From NCBI RefSeq assembly GCF_039962115.1, contig NZ_JAMPKJ010000018.1:1-64000 (forward strand): a DNA stretch of 64,000 nt. Direction: 5' to 3'. Of this stretch, positions 56,410 through 64,000 are shown piece by piece. Each line of letters begins with the position of its first letter. The first letter of the stretch is position 1. The notes beneath the pieces were generated by a model. It worked only from the letters and a program-made list of their open reading frames with translations. It made no database searches and was not told the DNA's origin. The DNA is from Funiculus sociatus GB2-C1. Its GTDB lineage: Bacteria; Cyanobacteriota; Cyanobacteriia; Cyanobacteriales; FACHB-T130. A program made the translations under genes and the position numbers.

Positions 56410-58347
56410 ATGGAAGCATCATTTGAAATTACCCTGCAAATGGTTTTAACCGTTATTGCAGGAATCAGCGCCCAGGTTATAGCCGAATATCTCCAGGTTC
56501 CCAGCATCGTCTTTTTGTTGCTATTTGGTATTTTACTGGGGCCAGACGGATTGAGCGTGCTACACCCTAACCAGCTAGGAACTGGTTTAGAAGTCATGGT
56601 TGCCCTCTGTGTAGCAATCATTCTCTTTGAAGGCGGGCTTAACCTGGAACTCAAAGAAATGGGTAAAGTTTCCGGTAGCCTGCGAAATCTGGTGACACTG
56701 GGGACGCTTATAACGCTGCTTGGCGGAGGCATGGCGGCTCACTGGTTGGGTGAATTTCCCTGGCCTATTGCCTTTCTCTACGCATCTCTGGTGGTGGTAA
56801 CGGGGCCAACAGTAATCAGTCCCCTGCTCAAACAGGTGCAAGTAGACCGACAGGTGGCAACGCTTTTGGAGGGAGAAGGCGTTTTAATTGACCCAGTTGG
56901 GGCAATCCTTGCGGTCGTCGTGCTAGACACCATTGTGAACGCGGATACTGATCCGCTGGAAGCTTTCATCGGTCTTATTGTGCGCGTAGGCATCGGCGGC
57001 GGTATCGGCGTTGCTGGTGGTTGGTTGCTGGGTTTGATTCTCAAACGCGCCAAGTTTCTTTCCGAAGACTTGAAAAACCTGGTAGTTCTGGCTGGGTTGT
57101 GGGGTTTGTTTGGTCTGGCGCAGACAATCCGCAGCGAGTCGGGATTGATGGCAACAGTTATGGCGGGAATTGTCCTGGGTGCTGCCTCTATCCCAGAGGA
57201 GCGCCTGTTACGGCGCTTTAAAGGACAATTAACCATCTTCAGCGTCTCGGTATTGTTTATTCTCCTGTCTGCTGACTTGTCCATTGCCAGCGTGTTTGCC
57301 CTAGGGTGGGGCAGCTTGTTCACCGTGTTGGCGCTAATGTTTATCGTGCGCCCGATTAACATCGGCTTGTGTACGTTGAATAGTGGACTGAATTGGCGAC
57401 AAAAGTTATTTTTATGCTGGATTGCTCCCAGAGGAATTGTTTCTGCATCTGTTGCGTCCTTGTTTGCCATTTTTCTGACACAGTATGGCATCAATGGCGG
57501 CGATTCCATCAAGGCGCTGGTTTTCCTCACTATTATAATGACCGTATTTTTCCAAGGGCTGACGGCGCGTTGGGTTGCCGCCTGGTTGCGAATTAACCCC
57601 CAGAACGCAACTGGGGCTGTAATTATTGGTTGTAGTCCCTTAAGCCGCCTGATTGCTCGTCTATTTCAAGAGCGAGGAGAATCTGTGGTGCTGATTGATA
57701 CAGACCCCGAAGCTTGCAAAATTGCGGAACAGGAAAATCTGCGGGTGTTCTTGAGCAGCGGTTTGGATATGGAAGTTCTGGAAGAGGCGGGACTGGCTTC
57801 TATGGGAACTTTCGTGGCGATGACGAATAATGGGGAGGTTAATTTAGTGTTGGCGCAACGAGCAGCAGAAGAGTTTCGTCCGCCTCGCGTTTTGGCAGTC
57901 TTCCCGCAAGCCAATATGGCGACTAATAATACAAAGGTTCACCAAGCTTTTATTCCTCAGCTGTCGGTAAAGAATTGGAATCAGTACCTTAACGAAGGGC
58001 AGGTGAAGTTAGGTAAAACGACGCTTAGAGAAGATGGGTTGGCTTTTCAACAAGCTCATCTACAAGCCTTAATTCGTGCTGGGGAGCTAGTACCATTATT
58101 GTTTGAGAGAGAGCAGCTTTTCCAGGTGGTGCCAGCAGCAGAAGAGTGGCAGCCTGGAGATCAGATTATTTATCTGCTGCATGACCCTAGACCTAAACTG
58201 TTGAAGCGGTTATCGGGTGGGAGTCCCTCTTCTCGTCTGGCCTTGGAGAAGTTGCCAGAAGTGGAGGAAGTGCCGATTTCTGCGGTGGGTGTTGGTGTGG
58301 GGGAACTCAAGGTTGAGAATGCTGTACAGCCTCCTGTTTCTGGATAA
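56410..58347 (+). CDS. CPA-type Na+(K+)/H+ antiporter with TrkA-N domain
   Basis: About 645 residues. N-terminal ~390 residues: a dozen TM helices with the family segments VPSIVFLLLFGILLGPDGL, LFEGGLNLELKEMGK, TGPTVISPLLKQV, LEGEGVLIDPVGAILAVVV (with the acidic ion-binding Asp) and WIAPRGIVSASVASLFAIF. Residues about 400-520 are a TrkA-N Rossmann domain (AVIIGCSPLSRLIARLFQER), which usually senses NAD(H) or a similar ligand. The start could also be GTG 56386; ATG 56410 preferred. Confidence 0.92.
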   Translation: MEASFEITLQMVLTVIAGISAQVIAEYLQVPSIVFLLLFGILLGPDGLSVLHPNQLGTGLEVMVALCVAIILFEGGLNLELKEMGKVSGSLRNLVTLGTLITLLGGGMAAHWLGEFPWPIAFLYASLVVVTGPTVISPLLKQVQVDRQVATLLEGEGVLIDPVGAILAVVVLDTIVNADTDPLEAFIGLIVRVGIGGGIGVAGGWLLGLILKRAKFLSEDLKNLVVLAGLWGLFGLAQTIRSESGLMATVMAGIVLGAASIPEERLLRRFKGQLTIFSVSVLFILLSADLSIASVFALGWGSLFTVLALMFIVRPINIGLCTLNSGLNWRQKLFLCWIAPRGIVSASVASLFAIFLTQYGINGGDSIKALVFLTIIMTVFFQGLTARWVAAWLRINPQNATGAVIIGCSPLSRLIARLFQERGESVVLIDTDPEACKIAEQENLRVFLSSGLDMEVLEEAGLASMGTFVAMTNNGEVNLVLAQRAAEEFRPPRVLAVFPQANMATNNTKVHQAFIPQLSVKNWNQYLNEGQVKLGKTTLREDGLAFQQAHLQALIRAGELVPLLFEREQLFQVVPAAEEWQPGDQIIYLLHDPRPKLLKRLSGGSPSSRLALEKLPEVEEVPISAVGVGVGELKVENAVQPPVSG

Positions 58348-58390
58348 AGACGAGAGACGAAGCAAGGCTGAGCCTCGTAACGAGCATTTT

Positions 58391-59077
58391 TTAATTTTTG
58401 TTGGTAAGAGTTAGGGAGTTTGAATCAATTTCTGCTTGAGTTAAATCTGGCTCTGAGGTTGAAGATATGGCTTTTAATTCCATTTGAAGCCGCGCTTGCT
58501 GTCTTTCCTGCACCAGTAGTGCGCCGAGATGGGTGATGGCGATCGCGATCGCGCTCACAGATAAAATGTAGCTGTGTATTGTATATAGATGTTCCACGGT
58601 TGCTGTGTTTATCGCGCCGCCGCCAGTAAGGATGTCTCGCAACTGGGAACCAATAAAAGGAATCGCTTCGATGGTTTGCAATTCGATGCTTAAACGCCAG
58701 TAGCCTAGCTGACTCCAATCGAGTATCATAGCTGTCCATGCCAGCGCGATCGCATTTAAAGTAAAGAAAATTACGCTAATCCACCCAGTTAACCAGCTAT
58801 TTGTAAATTTCCTCCCTAGAAACATCACTACTATTTCGATTAGGGAGACTACAATTAGCCCATTTCCAGCAATATCGTGAACGTCGCGAATTAGCGAACC
58901 ATTGGGAACTTCAGTCGCAATATTCTTTAAAGATTCGTAAGCGCCTCCCGCAGACGGTTCGTAGTAAAAAGCCAACAAAATACCCGTAAAAGCTGCACTC
59001 AAGCTTAATGTAAGAATAGAGACTGCCAGGATTGTCGCCAGCCGCCGGAAAATGAATTCATACTTCTCGGTATTCAT
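58391..59077 (-). CDS. Cytochrome b6-like membrane protein with an altered heme ligand
   Basis: 228 residues, four TM helices, aligning by eye to cytochrome b6: AFYYEPSAGGAYESLKNIAT; then SLIRDVHDIAGNGLIVVSLI plus E, where the first His is kept but the residue 14 further, normally His, is Glu; DWSQLGYWRLSIELQTIEAI, matching PWDQIGYW of b6; and LYTIHSYILSVSAIAIAITH with both helix-D His residues. So three of four heme ligands remain. Not the photosynthetic petB. It diverges from the dispersed-repeat region upstream. Confidence 0.8.
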   Translation of the reverse strand: MNTEKYEFIFRRLATILAVSILTLSLSAAFTGILLAFYYEPSAGGAYESLKNIATEVPNGSLIRDVHDIAGNGLIVVSLIEIVVMFLGRKFTNSWLTGWISVIFFTLNAIALAWTAMILDWSQLGYWRLSIELQTIEAIPFIGSQLRDILTGGGAINTATVEHLYTIHSYILSVSAIAIAITHLGALLVQERQQARLQMELKAISSTSEPDLTQAEIDSNSLTLTNKN

Positions 59078-59358
59078 CGTTAAATTTACTTTTCTTAACT
59101 AAAACTTTACATTTAGTAATATATTAACGATGGCATTGAGGGAAGTAATTGTTCTAAGTGCGTATATCTTCAGACAGAGTTTGAACAAGAGTGAGTTTAG
59201 GTTGGCCCTTGGAAGGAAACCCAACCCAATAAGTAAGTGGGATTAATTATTTGTAGGATGGGTTAGCGATCGCGTAACCCATGCAGATGTTAGGTTTCCT
59301 ACGTCAACCCAACCTAGAAACTTTAATCTTCGAGAAAATGGGTTTCTCAAAACTGGCA
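59078..59358. other. Repeat-rich intergenic region
   Basis: 281 bases between the b6-like gene and the lipase gene. From 59188 it holds several aacccaacct and ggttggg fragments in both orientations, related to the hairpin at 54671-54703. No gene supported. Confidence 0.5.
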
Positions 59359-60057
59359 TCATGCCAAATACGACACCCAAGCCTTGAAAGGCTCTGGCGA
59401 ACCGTACCAAATGCCGGGGGTTCTGGGAGAATGTTTCACACCTTCAATTACCAGATTGGTTGCTCCCTCTAGATGAGCAGCTTCAATCGGGGTAATCCCG
59501 TCTCCCCAGCTGTTACCAACTCCGCAAGTTAATTTATAACTGCTGTATGCTAGCCACTGGCCCGGACGCCTTGCACCGTAGATGGACTTACCAGCGACAC
59601 AGACATAACGAACCTTTGGGTAAAAGGCTCCCGGATAGTTGATTTTGACAAAATCTAGATTTTTTTTAGTCCAGCGTTCGCCACTGATATGAGGCGTTCC
59701 TAATGTTACCAAAGTGGCAACATTGGGGTGAGCGTGCCAAAGTCCAGCGTCATCGGTGACATCTTTGTGAATCGAGTAAGGTGTTTCTCCCAGATAGATG
59801 CGGGAAATCCAGCCGCCTGCTGAGTGACCGATTAGGTTAATCTGAGAAACGTTGTATTGCTGCAACATTTGTTTTACCGTGTGGTCGAGTTGCCGCAAAA
59901 TGGGAATCATCGACCGGCCTCCCACAGTGGGGAACCAATCCCGACCGCGCAAGGGGACTGTGACGGCGGGAAAACCCAGCTGTTGTAAAGATTGTTCTAG
60001 TTGACGGTAGGCGATCGCGCCTTCCAAATATCCGGGCAAAATGACTGTAGGCAACAC
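59359..60057 (-). CDS. Alpha/beta-hydrolase (lipase/esterase type)
   Basis: The core LPTVILPGYLEGAIAYRQLE has the oxyanion-loop region; the nucleophile elbow is GHSAGGW; DDAGLWHAHPNVATLVTLGT and a His in VIEGVKHSPRTPGIWYGSPE complete the catalytic machinery. I chose GTG 60057, which begins right at LPTVILPG. The ORF is open to 60348, but that part lies antisense to cobI and does not look like protein. A TTG at 60093 is another option. Predicted cytoplasmic. Confidence 0.87.
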   Translation of the reverse strand: MLPTVILPGYLEGAIAYRQLEQSLQQLGFPAVTVPLRGRDWFPTVGGRSMIPILRQLDHTVKQMLQQYNVSQINLIGHSAGGWISRIYLGETPYSIHKDVTDDAGLWHAHPNVATLVTLGTPHISGERWTKKNLDFVKINYPGAFYPKVRYVCVAGKSIYGARRPGQWLAYSSYKLTCGVGNSWGDGITPIEAAHLEGATNLVIEGVKHSPRTPGIWYGSPEPFKAWVSYLA

Positions 60058-60087
60058 GATTTTAAATTTGGGATTGTAAATTCTATT

Positions 60088-60807
60088 GTGCAACCAGGCA
60101 TACTCTACGGTATTGGCATTGGCCCCGGCGACCCTGAATTGATTACTGTTAAAGGACTCGGTATTCTGAAACGAGTGCCGATAGTTGCTTTTCCCGCAGG
60201 CGTACAAGGTAAGCCAGGAATGGCTCAGCAGATGGTGGCACAATGGCTCAATTCCAGCCAAGTGCAGCTGGCTTTGAGTTTTCCTTACGTGCAGGATAAT
60301 GACATTTTGACCCAGGCTTGGCAAGCAGCTGCCGAACGAGTTTGGCAATATTTAGAATTAGGCCAAGATGTCGCCTTTGTCTCGGAAGGCGATGTGAGTT
60401 TCTACAGCACGTTTACCTATTTGGCACAGGCGCTGCAACAACTGCATCCGCAAGTCGTGGTGCAGACTATTCCGGGAATTTGTTCGCCAATGGCGGCGGC
60501 GGCAGTTTTGGGCATTCCTTTGACGATTCGCGCTCAACGCTTAGTTGTGTTACCAGCGCTCTACACTGTAGGAGAGTTGGAAGCGGTGCTTGATTGGGCA
60601 GATGTGGTGGTGTTGATGAAGGTGAGTTCGGTTTACGAGCAGGTTTGGAAAGTGTTGCAGCAGCGCGGTTTGCTGGAGCAAGCTTATGTGGTGGAACGAG
60701 CAACTTTACCGGATCAGGTGGTTTATGCGGGGTTAAGACTTCGCCCTAATTTGAAGTTACCCTACTTTTCGGTGTTAATTGTCCAAGTCACTAAATCACC
60801 TAATTGA
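60088..60807 (+). CDS. cobI: Precorrin-2 C20-methyltransferase
   Basis: SAM-dependent enzyme of cobalamin synthesis. YGIGIGPGDPELITVKGL, VIVALMKVSS-type segment VVVLMKVSSVYEQVWKVL, FVSEGDVSFYSTFTYLAQAL and PGICSPMAAAAVLGIPL are typical of the CobA/CobI tetrapyrrole methylase fold. GTG 60088 gives a normal N-terminus. The start lies only about 30 bases from the divergent lipase start. No other cob genes in the window. Confidence 0.92.
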   Translation: MQPGILYGIGIGPGDPELITVKGLGILKRVPIVAFPAGVQGKPGMAQQMVAQWLNSSQVQLALSFPYVQDNDILTQAWQAAAERVWQYLELGQDVAFVSEGDVSFYSTFTYLAQALQQLHPQVVVQTIPGICSPMAAAAVLGIPLTIRAQRLVVLPALYTVGELEAVLDWADVVVLMKVSSVYEQVWKVLQQRGLLEQAYVVERATLPDQVVYAGLRLRPNLKLPYFSVLIVQVTKSPN

Positions 60808-61039
60808 AGGCAACTGGCAACTTCTGAGCATTGGCTGCGGTCTTTCCTAAAGAGCCAGAAAATAAAATTAAGATTTCAGGTACCCTGGACTTTAAACATT
60901 GAGATTCAAATTCAAAATCTGAAACTAATATAAAAAGCGTGTGCATCTTTACGAGCGCGATCGCCTGCTATATAAGCGCGAATCATTTGACCTGATTCCC
61001 AGCCTATCCCATCGCTGAGGAGTGTAAAAAAAACCTGCT

Positions 61040-62680
61040 ATGTCCCATCTATCATTCATTAAAGACCTGCCTGGAAAGGTTTCTCAACCGCCTGTGATTG
61101 CCGCCTTGGCTTCCTTGGGCCTTCACGGACTATTGGCATACACTCTGCCCAGTTTATCTGCATCGTCTAAGCCGGAGGAGCAGAAGCCGCGAGGAACTGT
61201 CAAAGTAGTGCAGTTAACTCCGGCAGAACAAAGCCGTATCCCGCAACTGGCACCGCCGCCTGTAGCGCTGCCTCTTCCTAACCCAACCCAGATGTTCCCG
61301 CCTTTGCCGCCGCCGTCATCTGACGCGCTGCCGCCTATCCCTAATATTCCCAATTATCCATCGCTGGCTGACGCTTTGCCGCCGCCTAGTGTAACAATTC
61401 CGTCTGATATTTTGCGGATACCGGGCGCGCCGCCTCAGATAAGAACAAGGGGAGATTCTTTCAAAATTTCAGCGGCTCCCTCCGGTGTACCTCGTTATAC
61501 ACCGCCAGATCCCCGGAAGTTTGACTGGCGCGATCGCATTCGTCAGTCTGAAAGACTGCCCTCTGGTGTCCAGTCTGAGAAGTTCGACATTTCCAAGCTT
61601 CCGCCACCTCCTTTTTCCCAGCCACAACCTTCTACTACTACTGAGGCACAATCTTCTCCTAATCCCGAACCACAATTTTCTCCTAATCCCGAACCACAGT
61701 TTTCTCCTAATCCCGAACAACGTTCTGCTACTACTGAGCCACAATTTTCTCCTAATCCCCAACCACCTTCTTCTGCTACTACTGAACCACAACCTCCTGC
61801 TACTCCTGAACAACGGACATCCCCGCAAGAGCTAGCGCAGGCGCGGGTATCGCAACTGCTGGCAGATCAACGACAGCGACGACAAGATTTTAAAGAAGAT
61901 GAAATCAGCTCCAGTGATAACGACGGAAAAATAAAAGGCGCTCGTTGGTTGACAGAACGAGGAAAACGTAATTGGCAAGAGATGACAATCGTTGCCAGCT
62001 ATCCTAAAGATGCCTGCTTCATGCAGCGTGAAGGCACTGCTAAGGTTGCAGCTTTGGCGGATTCTAATGGAAACCCAATCGGACAGCCGGATCTACTTCA
62101 GAGTTCAGGCGATCGCATCTTGAATAAAAAAGCCCAGGAGGTTGTTAAGAACTATAAATTTCAACCAACGGGTGAAGAACAAGCTTACATGGTGGGTGTG
62201 AAGTTTGACTACAACAAGGAAAGTTGTCCCCAGGTGAGTGCTGCGCCACGCGATCGCACTTCTACAAGAACTCCAGAATCCTCAAAACCGCAAGCTTCAC
62301 CCAAACCGGAAGCATCAACAAAACCAGAAACTTCTACTAAACCAGAAACCGAAGCCAAACCTGAAGAGTTAAGCAGACCCAACGAGTCGCGCAAACCGGA
62401 AGCTTCTCCTAAACCGGAAACTTCTACTAAACCGGAAGCTTCTCCCAAGCCGGAAGCCGAAACAAAACCGGAAACTTCCACTAAACCGGAAGCTTCTCCC
62501 AAGCCGGAAGCCGAAACAAAACCGGAAACTTCTACTAAACCGGAAACTTCTACTAGACCGGAAGCTTCTCCCAAGCCGGAAGCTTCTCCCAAGCCAGAAG
62601 AGTCGCCTAAACCGGAAGCTTCTCCCAAACCGGAAGAGTCGTTTAAACCGGAAGAGTCGCCAACTCCAACGGAGAATTAA
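61040..62680 (+). CDS. TonB-like protein with Pro-rich stalk and long C-terminal Lys-Pro-Glu tail
   Basis: N-terminal TM anchor (PVIAALASLGLHGLLAYTLP), a Pro-rich periplasmic stretch to about residue 290, with repeats of FSPNPEPQ type, and a TonB-C-like domain at about 315-395 (MTIVASYPKDACFMQREGTA, LNKKAQEVVKNYKFQPTGEE). Residues about 414-546 add tandem KPEASPKPE / KPETSTKPE units after the domain that usually ends TonB. 546 residues. TonB links cytoplasmic-membrane energy to outer-membrane uptake; no ExbB/D gene is adjacent. Confidence 0.8.
   Translation: MSHLSFIKDLPGKVSQPPVIAALASLGLHGLLAYTLPSLSASSKPEEQKPRGTVKVVQLTPAEQSRIPQLAPPPVALPLPNPTQMFPPLPPPSSDALPPIPNIPNYPSLADALPPPSVTIPSDILRIPGAPPQIRTRGDSFKISAAPSGVPRYTPPDPRKFDWRDRIRQSERLPSGVQSEKFDISKLPPPPFSQPQPSTTTEAQSSPNPEPQFSPNPEPQFSPNPEQRSATTEPQFSPNPQPPSSATTEPQPPATPEQRTSPQELAQARVSQLLADQRQRRQDFKEDEISSSDNDGKIKGARWLTERGKRNWQEMTIVASYPKDACFMQREGTAKVAALADSNGNPIGQPDLLQSSGDRILNKKAQEVVKNYKFQPTGEEQAYMVGVKFDYNKESCPQVSAAPRDRTSTRTPESSKPQASPKPEASTKPETSTKPETEAKPEELSRPNESRKPEASPKPETSTKPEASPKPEAETKPETSTKPEASPKPEAETKPETSTKPETSTRPEASPKPEASPKPEESPKPEASPKPEESFKPEESPTPTEN
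62281..62676 (+). repeat. KPE-coding tandem repeat region
   Basis: Imperfect 12- to 15-base units (aaaccggaagcttct and variants) in higher-order blocks of about 27-66 bases, all in frame with the TonB-like gene. Prone to slippage, so length may vary between strains. Confidence 0.85.
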
Positions 62681-62755
62681 AAGAATCAGGGGTTAAGCAT
62701 TTATTTAAGAGCGACATACAGCATAATAAACCCTTGAACTTTTGCAACTTCCTCT

Positions 62756-63784
62756 ATGGCTTTGGATGCTTCATTTATGCCTCAGCTGAAGTCTTCAGCT
62801 AAGCGATTGTTCGATTTGTTGGATAAATTTACCCAGGCGCGAGTGCTGGTGGTTGGTGATTTAACTTTGGATGAATTTCTTACCGGACAGGTAGAAAGAA
62901 TTTCCAGAGAAGCCCCAGTATTAATTCTCCGCCACGAAAACACCCGGCAAGTGCCTGGAGGTGGAGCCAATGCTGTCTATAATTTGGCGAAGCTAGGGGC
63001 GCAGGTGAAGGTGGCTGGACTGGTGGGGAAGGATGACCAAGGACAGGCGCTGCGTCAGATTTTTGAGACGGCTGGAATTGATACGAGTGGAATGTTACTC
63101 GATCCCCCGCGTCCAACGGTAACTAAAACGCGGATTTCTGGTCATGCGCGACAGTCGGTGACTCAACAGATTGTAAGAGTTGACCGAAAATCCGATGAGT
63201 TACCTGATCCAGATTTACAGATCCAGCTTGCTGAGTATATCCGGCAACAACTGGAAACGGTGGATGCTGTGGTTTGCTCGGATTATGGGGATGGCGTGTT
63301 CACCCAGCCTGTAATTGAGGCGGCGTTGTGTCATCGGCAAACGATTGTGGATGCCCAAGTAAGTCTCCAAAGATACCAAGGGGCAACGCTGTTTACACCT
63401 AATTTGCCGGAGGCTGAGCAGGCGGTGGGATATGCGATCGCTTCTCCCTCAGCCGTCGCCCAAGCTGGGCGCGACCTCCTTAACTTGACACAGGCGCAGC
63501 AAATGCTGATTACTCGCGGTGAGGAGGGAATGAGCCTTTTTGACAGCGATGGAACACAGCAGCACATACCAGCTTTTAACCGTACCGATGTATTTGATGT
63601 TACTGGTGCTGGTGATACGGTGGTGGCGGCGCTGACGTTGGGTTTAGTTTGTGGGGCCTCTTTTTGGGAGGCGGCGGTTTTGGGAAATTTGGCGGCGAGT
63701 ATTGTGGTGCGTCAGTTTGGGACGGCGACGACAAGCCCGGAGGAGATGAAGGCGGCTTTGTTGGGGTTGTTGGAGGAGGAGTAA
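62756..63784 (+). CDS. PfkB-type sugar kinase, HldE domain-1 (heptose-7-phosphate kinase-like)
   Basis: 342 residues. VLVVGDLTLDEFLTGQVERI, SREAPVLILRHENTRQVPGG plus GANAVYNLAKLG, TKTRISGHARQSVTQQIVRV and the catalytic DVTGAGDTVVAALTLGL match the first domain of HldE/RfaE, which phosphorylates heptose-7-phosphate. The nucleotidyltransferase domain is missing, as in split versions. Substrate may be a different sugar phosphate. Next to an acetyltransferase gene, which fits envelope sugar metabolism. Confidence 0.88.
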   Translation: MALDASFMPQLKSSAKRLFDLLDKFTQARVLVVGDLTLDEFLTGQVERISREAPVLILRHENTRQVPGGGANAVYNLAKLGAQVKVAGLVGKDDQGQALRQIFETAGIDTSGMLLDPPRPTVTKTRISGHARQSVTQQIVRVDRKSDELPDPDLQIQLAEYIRQQLETVDAVVCSDYGDGVFTQPVIEAALCHRQTIVDAQVSLQRYQGATLFTPNLPEAEQAVGYAIASPSAVAQAGRDLLNLTQAQQMLITRGEEGMSLFDSDGTQQHIPAFNRTDVFDVTGAGDTVVAALTLGLVCGASFWEAAVLGNLAASIVVRQFGTATTSPEEMKAALLGLLEEE

Positions 63785-63836
63785 ACCAACAAGAGAGGGA
63801 AGAGTTTAGAGGAGGGTTGGTGGGTTTTGCTGGGGT

Positions 63837-63998
63837 TTAGAGGAAGTGAAGGTCTTGGGGCCAGTTGTCGGGATTTGTGTAAAGTAAATCTATGTTGGCG
63901 GTTATCTTCTGAATATCCCAGTCCCACCATCGTAATTCTAAGAGACGCGCTATAGTTTCGGGTTTGAATCGATAACGGATAACTTTGGCTGGGTTGCC
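63837..63998 (-). CDS. Hexapeptide-repeat O-acetyltransferase (CatB-related), C-terminal end
   Basis: The minus strand from the right edge is open for 53 codons to TAA at 63837-63839: GNPAKVIRYRFKPETIARLL, ELRWWDWDIQKITANIDLLY, then TNPDNWPQDLHFL. This GNPAKVIRxRF...WWDWD ending is diagnostic of CatB/VatD-like acetyltransferases. The gene continues beyond the window. Convergent with the sugar kinase. Confidence 0.88.
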   Translation of the reverse strand, partial: GNPAKVIRYRFKPETIARLLELRWWDWDIQKITANIDLLYTNPDNWPQDLHFL

Positions 63999-64000
63999 AA

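Noticed and set aside
60058-60348. N-terminal extension of the lipase ORF
   Set aside because: It is antisense to cobI and does not resemble protein; the hydrolase fold begins at LPTVILPG.
62209-62628. Minus-strand ORF with Gly-Leu-Glu-Ala-Ser repeats
   Set aside because: It is the antisense of the KPE-coding repeat in the TonB-like gene.

Overview
The window looks like chromosome of a filamentous or otherwise large-genome cyanobacterium. The HIP1 octamer GCGATCGC recurs throughout, inside genes and between them. The core genes have cyanobacterial character: purD next to the NblS/Hik33 sensor kinase, a glgA with the KVGGMGDV motif, a cystine lyase closely like Synechocystis C-DES, PEP-CTERM proteins, a stand-alone Mo-dependent-nitrogenase C-terminal domain, and Npun_R2821-like glycosyltransferases. 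Intergenic DNA is full of small dispersed repeats (GATTTTGG-type, aacccaacct-type and GTAGGGGTGGG hairpins), which is usual for Microcoleus/Oscillatoria/Nostoc-type genomes. Genus assignment is inference.

Layout. 1-182: 3' end of an ISL3-family IS. 0.3-13.6 kb: housekeeping and conserved genes (giant multi-pass membrane protein, purD, nblS, zinc ribbon, ABM-like and phasin-like proteins, FKBP isomerase, dnaB, rplI, gloB). 13.9-24.1 kb: an accessory glycan block with two GT4 glycosyltransferases, a broken GT4 3' duplicate, an ABC exporter with a kinase-dimerisation-like tail, a GT10 fucosyltransferase-like protein, and four paralogous GT8-like enzymes (one divergent, three in tandem). 24.2-29.3 kb: TenA, a pentapeptide/TPR protein, a PEP-CTERM propeller, an LprI-like protein and orphan ORFs. 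29.3-30.0 kb: decayed, repeat-bearing DNA. 30-37.5 kb: hemC, glgA, then two tandem copies of a secreted beta-helix protein and a GH16 glycanase. The second beta-helix copy is preceded by a relic of the glgA 3' end, so the duplication unit can be read directly. 37.6-50.9 kb: M23 peptidase, hom, TPM protein, gltX, tRNA-Asp, phytase-like PEP-CTERM protein, RecB-like nuclease, C-DES, a MurG-like glycosyltransferase, YjbQ, WecG/TagA. 51-64 kb: small cyanobacterial proteins, a TIR-like candidate, MltA, a DUF5895-type protein, an Rpn-type pseudogene, a Na+/H+ antiporter, a cytochrome b6-like paralogue that has lost one heme ligand, a lipase tightly divergent from cobI, a TonB-like protein with a long Lys-Pro-Glu tail, a HldE-type sugar kinase, and the 3' end of a hexapeptide acetyltransferase.

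How it fits together. The 13.9-24.1 kb block reads as a surface-glycan synthesis and export module. The beta-helix pair and GH16 look like secreted glycan-binding or glycan-processing proteins. WecG, the MurG-like GT, the HldE kinase and the acetyltransferase are further envelope-sugar functions. The best candidates for something undescribed are the GT8-like paralogue array with its ABC exporter carrying a His-less HisKA-like tail, the duplicated beta-helix units with a shared palindromic leader, and the altered cytochrome b6-like protein. No CRISPR array, rRNA or complete phage was seen.
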